Shown: piece after piece, positions 17,696 through 26,286 of the stretch | How positions within the stretch are numbered: position 1 is the first letter of the stretch | Layout: every line of letters begins with the position of its first letter | Assembly: GCF_001586215.1 (NCBI RefSeq) | Contig: NZ_CP014634.1 | Location: 806,001-870,000 of the forward strand | DNA: 64,000 nt | Reading direction: 5' to 3' | Origin: Corynebacterium simulans | GTDB lineage: Bacteria; Actinomycetota; Actinomycetes; Mycobacteriales; Mycobacteriaceae | The notes under the pieces: model-generated | What the model saw: only the letters and a program-made list of their open reading frames with translations | Told to the model about the DNA's origin: nothing | The model's database searches: none | Position numbers and translations under genes: made by a program

Positions 17696-18516
17696 TGAAA
17701 AAGTTCGGACACTACGCAGGCATCATCTTCATCATGTTCTGGGGGCTTGCGCCCTTCTACTGGATGGTCATTACTGCGCTTCGCAATAAAGACCACACTT
17801 TCGACACCACGCCGTGGCCTACCCATGTCACCTTGGAGAATTTCCAGGATGCACTGGCTACTGATAAGGGCAATAACTTCCTTGCCGCTCTCGGCAATTC
17901 CTTGGTTATTTCACTGGCCACCACCGCCATCGCCGTAGCAGTAGGCGTATTTACTGCTTATGCTTTGGCGCGCTATAACTTCCCTGGCAAGGGCATCGTT
18001 ACCGGCATAATTCTGGCGGCTTCCATGTTCCCCGCCATCGCCTTGGTTACCCCGCTTTTCCAGATGTTTGGCAACCTCGACTGGATCGGCACCTACCGCG
18101 CGATGATCATCCCGAATATTTCCTTCGCGCTGCCGCTGACGGTTTATACCTTGCTAAGCTTCTTCCGGCAGCTACCCTGGGAGCTAGAGGAAGCCGCCCG
18201 CGTCGACGGTGCTTCCCGCAGCCAGGCTTTCCGCCTGGTTCTGCTCCCGCTCGCGGCACCGGCACTGTTTACCACCGCCATCATTGCTTTCATCACCACG
18301 TGGAATGAGTTCATGTTGGCGCGCCAGCTCTCGAATGATTCCACTGAGCCGGTCACCGTGGCCATCGCCCGCTTCTCCGGCCCCTCCGCATTCGAATACC
18401 CTTATGCCGCTACCATGGCTGCCGGCGCACTCGTGACTATCCCGCTCATCATCATGGTGCTCATCTTCCAGCATCGCATCGTCGCCGGTCTCACCGCCGG
18501 AGGTGTGAAGGCCTAA
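17695..18516 (+). CDS. musG: Sugar ABC transporter permease (MalG type)
   Basis: 273 residues, six transmembrane helices, with the EAA loop EEAARVDGASRSQAFRLVLLP. It pairs with MusF to form the channel. The start shares a base with the musF stop and its own stop overlaps the following lipoprotein gene, so translation is coupled through the operon. Confidence 0.9.
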   Translation: MKKFGHYAGIIFIMFWGLAPFYWMVITALRNKDHTFDTTPWPTHVTLENFQDALATDKGNNFLAALGNSLVISLATTAIAVAVGVFTAYALARYNFPGKGIVTGIILAASMFPAIALVTPLFQMFGNLDWIGTYRAMIIPNISFALPLTVYTLLSFFRQLPWELEEAARVDGASRSQAFRLVLLPLAAPALFTTAIIAFITTWNEFMLARQLSNDSTEPVTVAIARFSGPSAFEYPYAATMAAGALVTIPLIIMVLIFQHRIVAGLTAGGVKA

Positions 18517-18881
18517 TGCTTAAAAACTTAGGGTTTGCCGCTATTTCTGCTTGTCTAGCTCTAGCCAGCGCTGCGTGCGCGCCTTCGGAGGAGGAACAAG
18601 TCGCAGCAAGCCAAGCTGAGTCCGTGGGCATGCCTGCCCCACTCATCTTGAGCACAGAGGAGCTATCTGGCCAGACCTTCGACTTAAAAATCGATGAGGT
18701 CCTCGTCATCACCGAGTCCACAGGTCTCTTTGCCGAGGTTAGCAATCCCGAAGTCGCTGAATTTTCCCCGGCGCGCACTGATGGTGCCACGGAATACAAC
18801 GCCAGCGTTCGCGCATTAAAGGAAGGCGCTACCGCCATCCAATTGTCCGACGGAACCGCGTTCAACCTCAAAGTCAGCTAA
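18516..18881 (+). CDS. Small lipoprotein coupled to the maltose importer
   Basis: 121 residues. The signal peptide ends ALASAAC (lipobox). The mature ~100 residues contain a short acidic/Gln linker and then a beta-rich domain (LILSTEELSG, VLVITESTGLF, ALKEGATAIQLSDG) resembling a bacterial Ig-like or I42-like sandwich. It is fused to its neighbours by overlapping stop/start codons on both sides. No established family is recognised. Position suggests a surface accessory of the importer. Confidence 0.7.
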   Translation: MLKNLGFAAISACLALASAACAPSEEEQVAASQAESVGMPAPLILSTEELSGQTFDLKIDEVLVITESTGLFAEVSNPEVAEFSPARTDGATEYNASVRALKEGATAIQLSDGTAFNLKVS

Positions 18882-19066
18882 TGCGTCGGGCTTTATTGTG
18901 GGACACTGCTCTAGGCTTTGTTGGCTTCTTTGCCTTCCTTGCCTTAATCCAAGCAGTAATCAATCTCTTCTCTGTCTCTCCCGCCATCTGGCCCGGTTTA
19001 TTGGCCGGCGGCCTATGCACCATTGAATATCTACTCTGGCGCGCAAAAAGAAAGGACCTCGCATGA
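18881..19066 (+). CDS. Two-helix small membrane protein
   Basis: 61 residues with two transmembrane segments (LGFVGFFAFLALIQAVINLF and IWPGLLAGGLCTIEYLLW) and a basic tail RAKRKDLA. It starts within the stop of the lipoprotein gene and its stop overlaps the ATG of the next gene. A small membrane protein needed for maltose uptake is known in the C. glutamicum mus locus. Whether this is its counterpart cannot be told from sequence alone. Confidence 0.65.
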   Translation: MRRALLWDTALGFVGFFAFLALIQAVINLFSVSPAIWPGLLAGGLCTIEYLLWRAKRKDLA

Positions 19067-20577
19067 ATTGGTACGAAAACGCCATCTTCTACCAGGCCCT
19101 CGTCGGCTCTTTTAAGGACGCGGGTCCCAGCGGCGGCCAAGGCGTCGGCACGCTCCAAGGCGTCATCGAAAAGCTTGACTATCTACAGTGGCTCGGCGTC
19201 GATTGTCTCTGGCTTTCGCCTTTCTATGCCTCCCCTTTGAAGGATGACGGCTACGACATCGCCGATTACTACGCCATCCACCCCGATTACGGCACAATGG
19301 AAGACTTCGAACAGCTCGTAGCCGAAACCCACAAGCGCGGCATGCGTTTAATGACGGACCTCGCTCTCAATCACACCTCGACCGAGCACGAATGGTTTCA
19401 AGCGTCCCGCCGCGATCCTTCGGGCCCTTACGGCAATTACTACGTGTGGGGAGACGATCCGAACCGGTATCCCGAAATCCGCATCATCTTCACCGACGTC
19501 GAAGATTCCACATGGGCCTGGGATGAGGTGCGCGAGCAGTACTACTTCCATCGCTTCTACTCGCACCAGCCGGATCTCAACTATGACAATCCTGCCGTCC
19601 ACGAGGAAGTCTTCCGCATCGTTTCTTTCTGGATGGACAAGGGCCTAGACGGCTTCCGCTTGGACGCCATCCCCTATCTCTATGAGCGTGATGGCCAGGG
19701 AGGCGAATCCCTTCCGGAGACCATCGCGTTCGTCGAGAAGCTACGTGCCTTCATGGATGAGAACTATCCGGAGGCCGTCATGGTGGCCGAGGCCAACCAG
19801 CCGCCGAAAGAAACCATGGAGTTCTTCGGCACCGGCAATCGCGTCCACATGGTCTTCAACTTCCCCCTGATGCCGCGCATATATGAGGCACTTGCGCTTG
19901 GCGACGCCACCCCCCTCTACGCCATCATGGATGAAATCCCCGAGCTACCTGCCGGCTGCCAGTGGGGCACCTTCCTGCGCAACCATGACGAGCTGACGCT
20001 CGAAATGGTCGACGATGCCAGCCGCGAGCTGATGTATCGCCATTACCTTCCGGATGAGCAGATGCGCGCCCACGTGGGTATTGCCCGCCGCTTGGCTCCG
20101 CTTCTGGGAAATGACCGGCGCAAGATTGAGCTTTTCTTCTCGCTTTTGCTTTCCATGCCGGGTTCGCCTTTCTTCTACTACGGCGATGAAATCGGCATGG
20201 CGGATTCTCCTTCACTTCCAGACCGCGACGCGGTGCGCACCCCTATGCAATGGGCCCCTGGCGACGGCGCTGGCTTCACCACGGCCCCGCACCCGCGCCG
20301 CCCAATCGTGGGCGGCACGAAGATCAACGTCGAGGAGCAAAAAACGGATCCGACATCGCTGCTCAATACCGTGCGCGAACTCATTGCCCAGCGAAAGGCC
20401 TTCCCGGAGCTAGCAAACGCCCCCTTTGAGGCGGTAGAAACGGGCGAAGCAGGCATCTTTGCTTTCCAGCGGGGCGGCCTTCTGTGTCTGCACAACTTCA
20501 CCGCAGACGCCGTCGATCTGGGCCCGGTGGAATTAGGGCCATTTGGCTACGCTTGGCTGCCCATCGAGGACCAATAA
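19063..20577 (+). CDS. treS: Trehalose synthase-type GH13 enzyme
   Basis: 504 residues. The N-terminal region is that of maltose alpha-D-glucosyltransferase (TreS, GH13_16): NAIFYQALVGSF, LGVDCLWLSPFY, DLALNHTS, and the long HRFYSHQPDLNYDNPAV. Catalytic residues are in place: nucleophile Asp in GFRLDAIPYL, acid/base Glu in VMVAEANQ and the third Asp in FLRNHDEL. It would interconvert maltose and trehalose in the cytosol, acting on the sugar imported by the upstream genes. It is roughly 100 residues shorter than TreS of mycobacteria at the C-terminus. A different transglycosylase specificity is possible. Confidence 0.8.
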   Translation: MNWYENAIFYQALVGSFKDAGPSGGQGVGTLQGVIEKLDYLQWLGVDCLWLSPFYASPLKDDGYDIADYYAIHPDYGTMEDFEQLVAETHKRGMRLMTDLALNHTSTEHEWFQASRRDPSGPYGNYYVWGDDPNRYPEIRIIFTDVEDSTWAWDEVREQYYFHRFYSHQPDLNYDNPAVHEEVFRIVSFWMDKGLDGFRLDAIPYLYERDGQGGESLPETIAFVEKLRAFMDENYPEAVMVAEANQPPKETMEFFGTGNRVHMVFNFPLMPRIYEALALGDATPLYAIMDEIPELPAGCQWGTFLRNHDELTLEMVDDASRELMYRHYLPDEQMRAHVGIARRLAPLLGNDRRKIELFFSLLLSMPGSPFFYYGDEIGMADSPSLPDRDAVRTPMQWAPGDGAGFTTAPHPRRPIVGGTKINVEEQKTDPTSLLNTVRELIAQRKAFPELANAPFEAVETGEAGIFAFQRGGLLCLHNFTADAVDLGPVELGPFGYAWLPIEDQ

Positions 20578-20909
20578 GCCAGTGAATAAATAGGACCTAA
20601 ACGGAAAATGCATATCGGCCGGGGGTGCACTCCCCCGCCTTGGGTAAACAATAGGTTAACACGATATGTATACCGCGGGAATCTTCACCAAAGACCGACT
20701 ATCTAATGATTTAAAAGCCGAACATAAAGCGTAAAACCCAAGGTCATAGCAACCATTGAGAGATTAGGCCCAATCTCATAAGGCGTCTACTCTATACCGT
20801 TGTTAGTTAGGAACGCGGTTGCGACACTGTCGCCGAGTTTAACCTCGGCCGTCACGCCACGCTCCCTCGCTCGAGAAGAACCGAAGAATCTTGGAAAGGG
20901 GTCGCGCCC
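20578..20909. promoter_or_regulatory. Intergenic region with terminator hairpin and palindrome before pit
   Basis: About 330 bases without a gene. A GC hairpin, GGCCGGGGG-TGCACT-CCCCCGCC-like, at about 20617-20640 may end the mus operon. An 18-bp near-perfect palindrome, GAGATTAGGCCCAATCTC, at 20760-20777 is operator-like. GAAAGGGG before the GTG at 20910 is the likely ribosome binding site. I see no RNA gene here. Confidence 0.45.
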
Positions 20910-22214
20910 GTGACAGCGACACTAATCATCTTGGCCATCGTGATCGTCACTGCCCTTGCCTTTGACTTCACCAACGGCTTCCACGACACCGCTAACGCAA
21001 TGGCCACCTCCATTGCCACCGGCGCTCTAAAGCCATTTACCGCAGTCGCCATTTCCGCATTGCTCAACCTGATCGGTGCCTTTCTTTCCGTTCATGTTGC
21101 CGCAACCGTGGCAAAAGGCATCGTCAACCTTGATTCCTACGATCTCTCTGTCGGAACCGATGGAGAAGCACTCCTAATGGTCGTATTCACCGGCCTCATT
21201 GGCGGCATCTTCTGGAACCTATTTACATGGCTCCTCGGAATGCCGTCCTCTTCTTCCCACGCCCTTTTCGGCGGCCTCATCGGTGCAGCCTTTGCAGCCC
21301 TTGGCAGCGGCGGCGTTGCCTGGTCTTCCATCGCCGGCAAAATCATCATCCCAGCAATCGCATCCCCTTTCATCGCCGCCATGGTTTCGGCCTGCGGCAC
21401 CGCGCTGGTCTACTGGGTTACTAACACCATCCCAGAGCGCGTAAAGAACGAGCACTTCCGCCACGGCCAGATCGTCACCGCATGCCTAGTTTCCCTGGCA
21501 CACGGCGCAGGCGACGCACAGAAGACCATGGGCGTCATCTTCCTAGCCCTCGTCGCAGCCGGTGAGGCAAATGCCGATCAGCGCATCCCCACCTGGGTCA
21601 TCGTTGCCTGTGCAGTGGCAATCGCAGCCGGCACCATGTCTGGCGGCTGGCGCGTCATCCGCACCCTGGGCAAGGGCTTGGTGGAAATCGAGTCCCCACA
21701 GGGTATGGCCGCCGAGGCATCTTCCGCAGCCATCATCCTCACCTCCGCCGCTGGCGGCATGGCACTGTCTACCACCCACGTTTCCACCGGCTCCATCCTC
21801 GGTACCGGCCTAGGCAAGAAGGGCGCACAGGTCCGCTGGGGCGTTGCAATGCGCATGGTTTCCGCATGGCTAATCACCCTGCCTTGCGCTGCTGCAGTCG
21901 GCTTCGCCACCTGGTGGATTGCACGCCTGGTTAGCGGTGCAACCAACACCCTGACTGGCGCCATCGTTGACGCCATCATCTTGCTCGCCATGGTCGCAGC
22001 AATCCTGCTGCGCGCTCGCCGCAACCCAGTGGATGCATCCAACGTCAACGACGACTGGGACGCTGATGCTGAGTCTGTTGACTCCTCCATGCAGGCTCAC
22101 GACAAGGTTGCCGCCGGCGTTGCCACCGGCAACGCTCCGGGCGCCGCGAATGGCGTACACGGCGTCGTCGACGACGCTTCCAGCTCCGCTCACGAAGTCT
22201 CCCAAGGAAAGTAG
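20910..22214 (+). CDS. pit: Low-affinity inorganic phosphate transporter (Pit family)
   Basis: 434 residues from GTG 20910. Both PiT signature repeats are present: FDFTNGFHDTANAMATSIATGAL in the first half, and LAHGAGDAQKTMGVIFLAL with STTHVSTGSILGTGLG in the second. About ten transmembrane helices, then a hydrophilic C-terminal tail of about 70 residues rich in Asp/Ala/Ser. It imports metal-phosphate by proton symport. The 100-residue membrane protein gene follows at eight bases. Confidence 0.9.
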   Translation: MTATLIILAIVIVTALAFDFTNGFHDTANAMATSIATGALKPFTAVAISALLNLIGAFLSVHVAATVAKGIVNLDSYDLSVGTDGEALLMVVFTGLIGGIFWNLFTWLLGMPSSSSHALFGGLIGAAFAALGSGGVAWSSIAGKIIIPAIASPFIAAMVSACGTALVYWVTNTIPERVKNEHFRHGQIVTACLVSLAHGAGDAQKTMGVIFLALVAAGEANADQRIPTWVIVACAVAIAAGTMSGGWRVIRTLGKGLVEIESPQGMAAEASSAAIILTSAAGGMALSTTHVSTGSILGTGLGKKGAQVRWGVAMRMVSAWLITLPCAAAVGFATWWIARLVSGATNTLTGAIVDAIILLAMVAAILLRARRNPVDASNVNDDWDADAESVDSSMQAHDKVAAGVATGNAPGAANGVHGVVDDASSSAHEVSQGK

Positions 22215-22222
22215 GAATCGCC

Positions 22223-22525
22223 ATGACCGCAATGGAAATTCTCGTCGCCATCACCCGCGTCGCTGGCTTGGCACTAGCCTTCGGCGCTGGCATCCCGCTC
22301 CTTTTCGCCTTGGGCATGCGTTGCATGACCGGTGACCCAATCCGCAACAGCGACGGCGTCATCGTCGGCGACACCGAGGCCTCCGCCCAGATGAAGGTTT
22401 TGGGCTGGACCGTCTACGCGGTCTTGGGCGTAATCATCCTGATTGCCATCTCTTGGATTGCTAAGGATTCGATTCACAATTACTTCGGAATTGAGCTCTT
22501 CCCGGGCCTTTCCAGCAAGCATTAA
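22223..22525 (+). CDS. Small membrane protein behind pit
   Basis: 100 residues with an N-terminal helix (AGLALAFGAGIPLLFALGMR) and a second helix (GWTVYAVLGVIILIAISWIA). It is eight bases from the pit stop and clearly in the same operon. It has no known domain; it may assist the phosphate transporter. Confidence 0.7.
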   Translation: MTAMEILVAITRVAGLALAFGAGIPLLFALGMRCMTGDPIRNSDGVIVGDTEASAQMKVLGWTVYAVLGVIILIAISWIAKDSIHNYFGIELFPGLSSKH

Positions 22526-22598
22526 GACAGAACCTAAACCAAAGTTCTTCAAGCGTTAAGTTAACGAAAAGTTAACTAACACGGAACTAAAGGTTGCT

Positions 22599-22650
22599 AA
22601 ACTAGCGGACCGAGCGTACTATCAAGTACTTATCAGCTCGTCCGCTAGTT
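22599..22650 (+). terminator. Terminator after the pit operon
   Basis: AACTAGCGGACCGAGC pairs with GCTCGTCCGCTAGTT (one bulged C), with an inner GTAC/GTAC stem, then TTTCTTTGTTTTT. Just upstream an AGTTAAC-GAAAA-GTTAACT palindrome (22559-22577) may be a regulator site or part of the termination region. Confidence 0.8.
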
Positions 22651-22731
22651 TCTTTGTTTTTAACTACATTTCTTTTCCCTACCCCCAGCGGCCGAAGATT
22701 CATTGTCCAGATCGAAAGAAGGTGAGCATCA

Positions 22732-22983
22732 ATGAATACCATCAACGGACTGATTAACTCGTTCGCAACCACATTCAAGAGCGTCACCGGCACGGGCCTT
22801 GACGCCTTGGACGCAACCCCCATGGAAGCCCTCGTCACCGAGGAGCTTGTCAACCGTGACACCACACCGGCCACGACGGATGACATCGTTTCCGTATTCA
22901 ACTCCATTGCTGGCCGCGCACCGCGCACCGAAGAAGTCTACGAGGTGGAGCTCTTCCTCATGGATTTCGGCCTCGCAGCCTAA
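22732..22983 (+). CDS. Conserved-looking hypothetical protein, 83 aa
   Basis: A small soluble protein with no cysteine and no signal peptide. The sequence (NSFATTFKSVTG, TPMEALVTEELVN, DDIVSVFNSIAGRAP, YEVELFLMDFGLAA) suggests three or four helices. It has a good ribosome site (GAAGGTGAGC) and its own strong terminator, so it is a real single gene. Function unknown. Confidence 0.65.
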   Translation: MNTINGLINSFATTFKSVTGTGLDALDATPMEALVTEELVNRDTTPATTDDIVSVFNSIAGRAPRTEEVYEVELFLMDFGLAA

Positions 22984-23003
22984 ATTCCCCAGCCTCAAAC
23001 CTT

Positions 23004-23045
23004 AAAGCGCCTAGCTTTTCCACAAAAGGAAGCTAGGCGCTTTTC
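23004..23045 (+). terminator. Strong intrinsic terminator
   Basis: AAAGCGCCTAGCTT (23004-23017) pairs perfectly with AAGCTAGGCGCTTT (23030-23043), followed by a T-run. It ends the 83-residue protein transcript. Confidence 0.9.
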
Positions 23046-23080
23046 TTTACCCCACACCACTTAGCAGCACAAACTAGTTT

Positions 23081-23096
23081 TGTGAGGGAAATCACC
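23081..23096. promoter_or_regulatory. CRP/GlxR-like site before accD1
   Basis: TGTGA-GGGAAA-TCACC matches nine of ten conserved positions of the TGTGA-N6-TCACA consensus and lies 50 bases before the accD1 start. This suggests cAMP-dependent control of the carboxyltransferase gene. Confidence 0.6.
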
Positions 23097-23145
23097 CGTG
23101 TTTCAAGGTGTAAAACCCCGAGGGTTTTCTTTAAACTCTTCAAAC

Positions 23146-24759
23146 ATGACTATTTCCTCACATTTTACCTCCCTCGAGGATGAGCAAGCTGCCACCACTG
23201 CCGGAAAAATCGCCGAACTTAAGCGGCGCCGCGAGCAAGCCGCCGCTCCGCTCGGCGAAAAGGCCTACCAGAAAGTCCACGCCGCTGGCCGTTTGACGGC
23301 ACGCGAGCGCCTTGACTATCTGCTCGATGAAGGCTCATTCGTCGAAACCGATATGCTCGCCGTGCACCGCACCTCCGATTTCGGCATGGGCGCGAAAAAG
23401 CCATTGACCGACGGAATCGTTACCGGCTGGGGAACCATCGATGGCCGCGAGGTCTGTATCTTCTCCCAAGATGGCACCGTCTTCGGTGGCGCGCTCGGCG
23501 AGGTCTACGGCGAAAAGATGGTAAAAATCATGGAGCTTGCCGTAACCACCGGCCGTCCGCTCATCGGCCTCTACGAAGGTGCCGGTGCCCGCATCCAAGA
23601 TGGCGCAGTCTCCCTCGACTGGATCGCGCGCACCTTCTACCAAAACGTCAAGGCCTCCGGCGTGGTCCCACAGATCTCCGTCATCATGGGCGCTTGCGCC
23701 GGTGGCAACGCCTACTCCCCTGCCCTGACTGACTTCGTCGTTATGGTCGAGGAAAAGTCCAAGATGTTCGTCACCGGCCCCGACGTCATCAAGACCGTCA
23801 CCGGTGAAGAAATCACCCAGGAGGAACTCGGCGGCGCCTCCACTCACATGCAATCCGCCGGTAACTCCCATTTCACCGCCGCCACCGATGAAGAAGCCCT
23901 CGACTGGGTCCACGACCTTTTGACTTATCTCCCCTCCAATAACCGCCAGCGCTCACCTTTTGAGCCCTATGAAGAACTCGGCGATGAAACCGCCGATGAC
24001 CTCATTCTCGACGAGATCATCCCTGATTCCCCTACCCAGCCCTACGACGTCAAGCACGTCATCGAAGCCATCACCGACGACGGCGAATTCCTCGAAATCC
24101 AGGCAGAACGCGCCGAAAACGTCGTCGTGGCCTTCGGCCGCGTCGAAGGCCACACCGTCGGTTTCGTGGCCAACCAGCCGCAGGTCTTCGCTGGCTGCCT
24201 TGATATCGATTCCTCCGAAAAGGCCGCGCGCTTCGTCCGCACCTGCGACGCCTTCAACATCCCCATCGTCATGCTCGTCGACGTCCCAGGCTTTCTGCCC
24301 GGTGCTTCCCAAGAACACGACGGCATCCTCCGCCGCGGCGCCAAGCTTCTCTACGCCTACGGCGAAGCCACAGTACCGAAGATCACTGTCACCATGCGCA
24401 AGGCCTACGGCGGCGCTTATTGCGTGATGGGCTCCAAGGGGCTTGGCGCAGACGTCAACCTTGCGTGGCCGACCGCCCAAATCGCAGTCATGGGCGCCGC
24501 CGGCGCCATCGGCTTCATCTACCGCAAGGAGCTCAAGAAGGCCCGTGAAGAAGGCCTCGACGTCGAAGAGCTCGCCAAGTCCTTTGAACGCGAGTACGAA
24601 GACCACATGCTAAACCCCTACAAGGCGGCAGAACGCGGCCTAATAGACGCAGTGATCCTTCCTTCAGAAACCCGCAGTGCTATCACTCGGAACCTACGCC
24701 TTTACGCTGACAAGAACGTCCCCCGTCCAGCGCGCAAGCACGGCAACGTCCCGCTCTAG
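23146..24759 (+). CDS. accD1: Acyl-CoA carboxylase beta (carboxyltransferase) subunit
   Basis: 537 residues from ATG 23146 (MTISSHF). It transfers the carboxyl group from carboxybiotin on AccBC to acetyl- or propionyl-CoA, feeding fatty and mycolic acid synthesis. Both oxyanion-hole regions are intact: [11 protein letters not shown] with [14 protein letters not shown], and [20 protein letters not shown]. The [19 protein letters not shown] loop and the [15 protein letters not shown] helix match corynebacterial DtsR1/AccD1. Partner subunits accE, accBC and the ligase birA are all in this window. Confidence 0.93.
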   Translation: MTISSHFTSLEDEQAATTAGKIAELKRRREQAAAPLGEKAYQKVHAAGRLTARERLDYLLDEGSFVETDMLAVHRTSDFGMGAKKPLTDGIVTGWGTIDGREVCIFSQDGTVFGGALGEVYGEKMVKIMELAVTTGRPLIGLYEGAGARIQDGAVSLDWIARTFYQNVKASGVVPQISVIMGACAGGNAYSPALTDFVVMVEEKSKMFVTGPDVIKTVTGEEITQEELGGASTHMQSAGNSHFTAATDEEALDWVHDLLTYLPSNNRQRSPFEPYEELGDETADDLILDEIIPDSPTQPYDVKHVIEAITDDGEFLEIQAERAENVVVAFGRVEGHTVGFVANQPQVFAGCLDIDSSEKAARFVRTCDAFNIPIVMLVDVPGFLPGASQEHDGILRRGAKLLYAYGEATVPKITVTMRKAYGGAYCVMGSKGLGADVNLAWPTAQIAVMGAAGAIGFIYRKELKKAREEGLDVEELAKSFEREYEDHMLNPYKAAERGLIDAVILPSETRSAITRNLRLYADKNVPRPARKHGNVPL

Positions 24760-24878
24760 ATAGTTTCTCCCTATTCTCCTATTCTTCATCTGGCGGCCAT
24801 TGCCCGGATACCAAAGCGCCTTAGTCTCCAACTGTATTTCAAAAATTTCTTATTTAATAAGGAGACTAGGAATCCACT

Positions 24879-26180
24879 ATGTCCAAGATTAAACGCCGCA
24901 ATTTCCTCTCAGGTGCCTCTCTTCTCGGACTTGGAGCCGTAGCTTCAAACCGGAGCACAGCAGTCGCGCAAGATGCTTCGCTTCCCTTGGATAGACCCTC
25001 GCAAGACGATCAAACGCCATCTCGGCTGGAATTCAATTCCGACGGATCCTTTAAAGTCATTCAGTTCAATGACACTCAAGATGATCACCTAACCGATAAG
25101 CGCACAATCGAGTTCATGGAGCACGTTCTCGACGCAGAACAGCCAGGGTTTGTGCTTATCAACGGCGATGTCATTTCCGCCGGCCCAACCACCCCAAAGC
25201 AGGTCTACCAAGCCATCAATAACGTGGTGCTGCCTATGGAAAGCCGTGATATCCCGTGGGCCGTTACCTTTGGCAACCACGATGAAGATTCCGCAGAGGA
25301 GGGCGGCACTGGTGTGCGCCACCAGCACATGACACAGTTCGTGCGTTCCTACCGCCACAACCGGAATGCGCCTGCCTCGTCCGGCGGCTATGGTGCTTCG
25401 AATACGCATCTTGCGCTTTACGACGCCGCGACTGCTCGCTTCAGCTTTTGGCTTCTCGATTCTGGCCGCTATCACCCGGAGATCATCGGTGGACAAGATG
25501 CAGCAGATCTGCCGGCCTATGATTACATTCACCCAGAGCAGATTGCGTGGTACGCACAGCAGTCGGATGCGCTGGCCGCGGCGACAGGTTCTCAGGTCGA
25601 AGGGCTTATGTTCTTCCATATTCCTACCTATGAGCACCGCGACATGTGGTTCGGCGGCCCGCTCAAGAACGGTCTGCTTGACCACGCGAAAGCGGTAGAG
25701 AAGCATGGAATCAAAGGAGAAAAGAACGAAGACTGCTATGTAGGCGCCTTCAATTCTGGTATTTATGCCGCGGCCCAGGCCCGTGGCGACATTCGCGGAA
25801 TCTACTGCGGCCACGACCACATCAACACCTACATGGGCAACTATTACGGCATCGAATTGGGCTACGGCCCGGGCACCGGTTTTGGGGCCTACGGTCTCCG
25901 CGACGGCACAATAGCGCAGCACTCACTGCGTGGCGCACGCGTGTTTGAGTTTTCCGCCAATGCTGAGTCTGTCTATACCGGCACCCGAGTAATCTTTGCC
26001 AAGGACATTGGAATTGACATGGCCCCTGCCAAGCAGCCGCTTCAAGAACCAGCGGCGCTTCCGGAATACGTGGAACTTCCGGAAGTCGATGATGCTTCCG
26101 CTTCCCCAGGCGAACCTGAAGAAAACGGATCTTCGCAATCTTCGTGGGGGCTTTCTAGCCTAAGCTCGAGTTCTTCCTAG
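24879..26180 (+). CDS. Tat-exported metallophosphoesterase
   Basis: 433 residues. The N-terminus KIKRRNFLSGASLLGLGA is a twin-arginine signal. The calcineurin-like phosphoesterase metal ligands follow in order: VIQFNDTQDD, LINGDVISAG, TFGNHDED, FFHIPTYEH and CGHDHINTYMG. The C-terminus is a Pro/Glu then Ser-rich tail (SSWGLSSLSSSSS), possibly wall-exposed. It probably releases phosphate from organic esters outside the cell, consistent with the Pit transporter 2.7 kb upstream. It stands between the two accD genes, where it interrupts the usual acyl-CoA carboxylase cluster. Confidence 0.85.
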   Translation: MSKIKRRNFLSGASLLGLGAVASNRSTAVAQDASLPLDRPSQDDQTPSRLEFNSDGSFKVIQFNDTQDDHLTDKRTIEFMEHVLDAEQPGFVLINGDVISAGPTTPKQVYQAINNVVLPMESRDIPWAVTFGNHDEDSAEEGGTGVRHQHMTQFVRSYRHNRNAPASSGGYGASNTHLALYDAATARFSFWLLDSGRYHPEIIGGQDAADLPAYDYIHPEQIAWYAQQSDALAAATGSQVEGLMFFHIPTYEHRDMWFGGPLKNGLLDHAKAVEKHGIKGEKNEDCYVGAFNSGIYAAAQARGDIRGIYCGHDHINTYMGNYYGIELGYGPGTGFGAYGLRDGTIAQHSLRGARVFEFSANAESVYTGTRVIFAKDIGIDMAPAKQPLQEPAALPEYVELPEVDDASASPGEPEENGSSQSSWGLSSLSSSSS

Positions 26181-26213
26181 CACTGGGGACTAGCACTGGG
26201 GACTAGCACTGGG
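26178..26213. repeat. 13-bp tandem repeat at the phosphoesterase stop
   Basis: TAGCACTGGGGAC is repeated two full times and one partial time, the first copy beginning with the TAG stop codon of the phosphoesterase gene. A copy-number change would not alter the protein. Confidence 0.85.
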
Positions 26214-26265
26214 CGCCATATGATTTCGCGCCATGCCTTCACCGCGAGGTGAGCGTATGGCGCCC
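26211..26265. terminator. 10-bp inverted repeat before the accD paralogue
   Basis: GGGCGCCATA (26211-26220) and TATGGCGCCC (26256-26265) are exact inverted copies. The loop contains a second small stem, CACC-GCGA-GGTG. It may end the phosphoesterase transcript or act as a leader structure/operator for the carboxyltransferase-like gene that starts 22 bases later. Confidence 0.5.
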
Positions 26266-26286
26266 AAGCTTGTAGACTGCATATCT

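Noticed and set aside
20578..20909. Riboswitch or small RNA before pit
   Set aside because: Apart from a GC hairpin and one palindrome no conserved RNA architecture could be recognised by eye.
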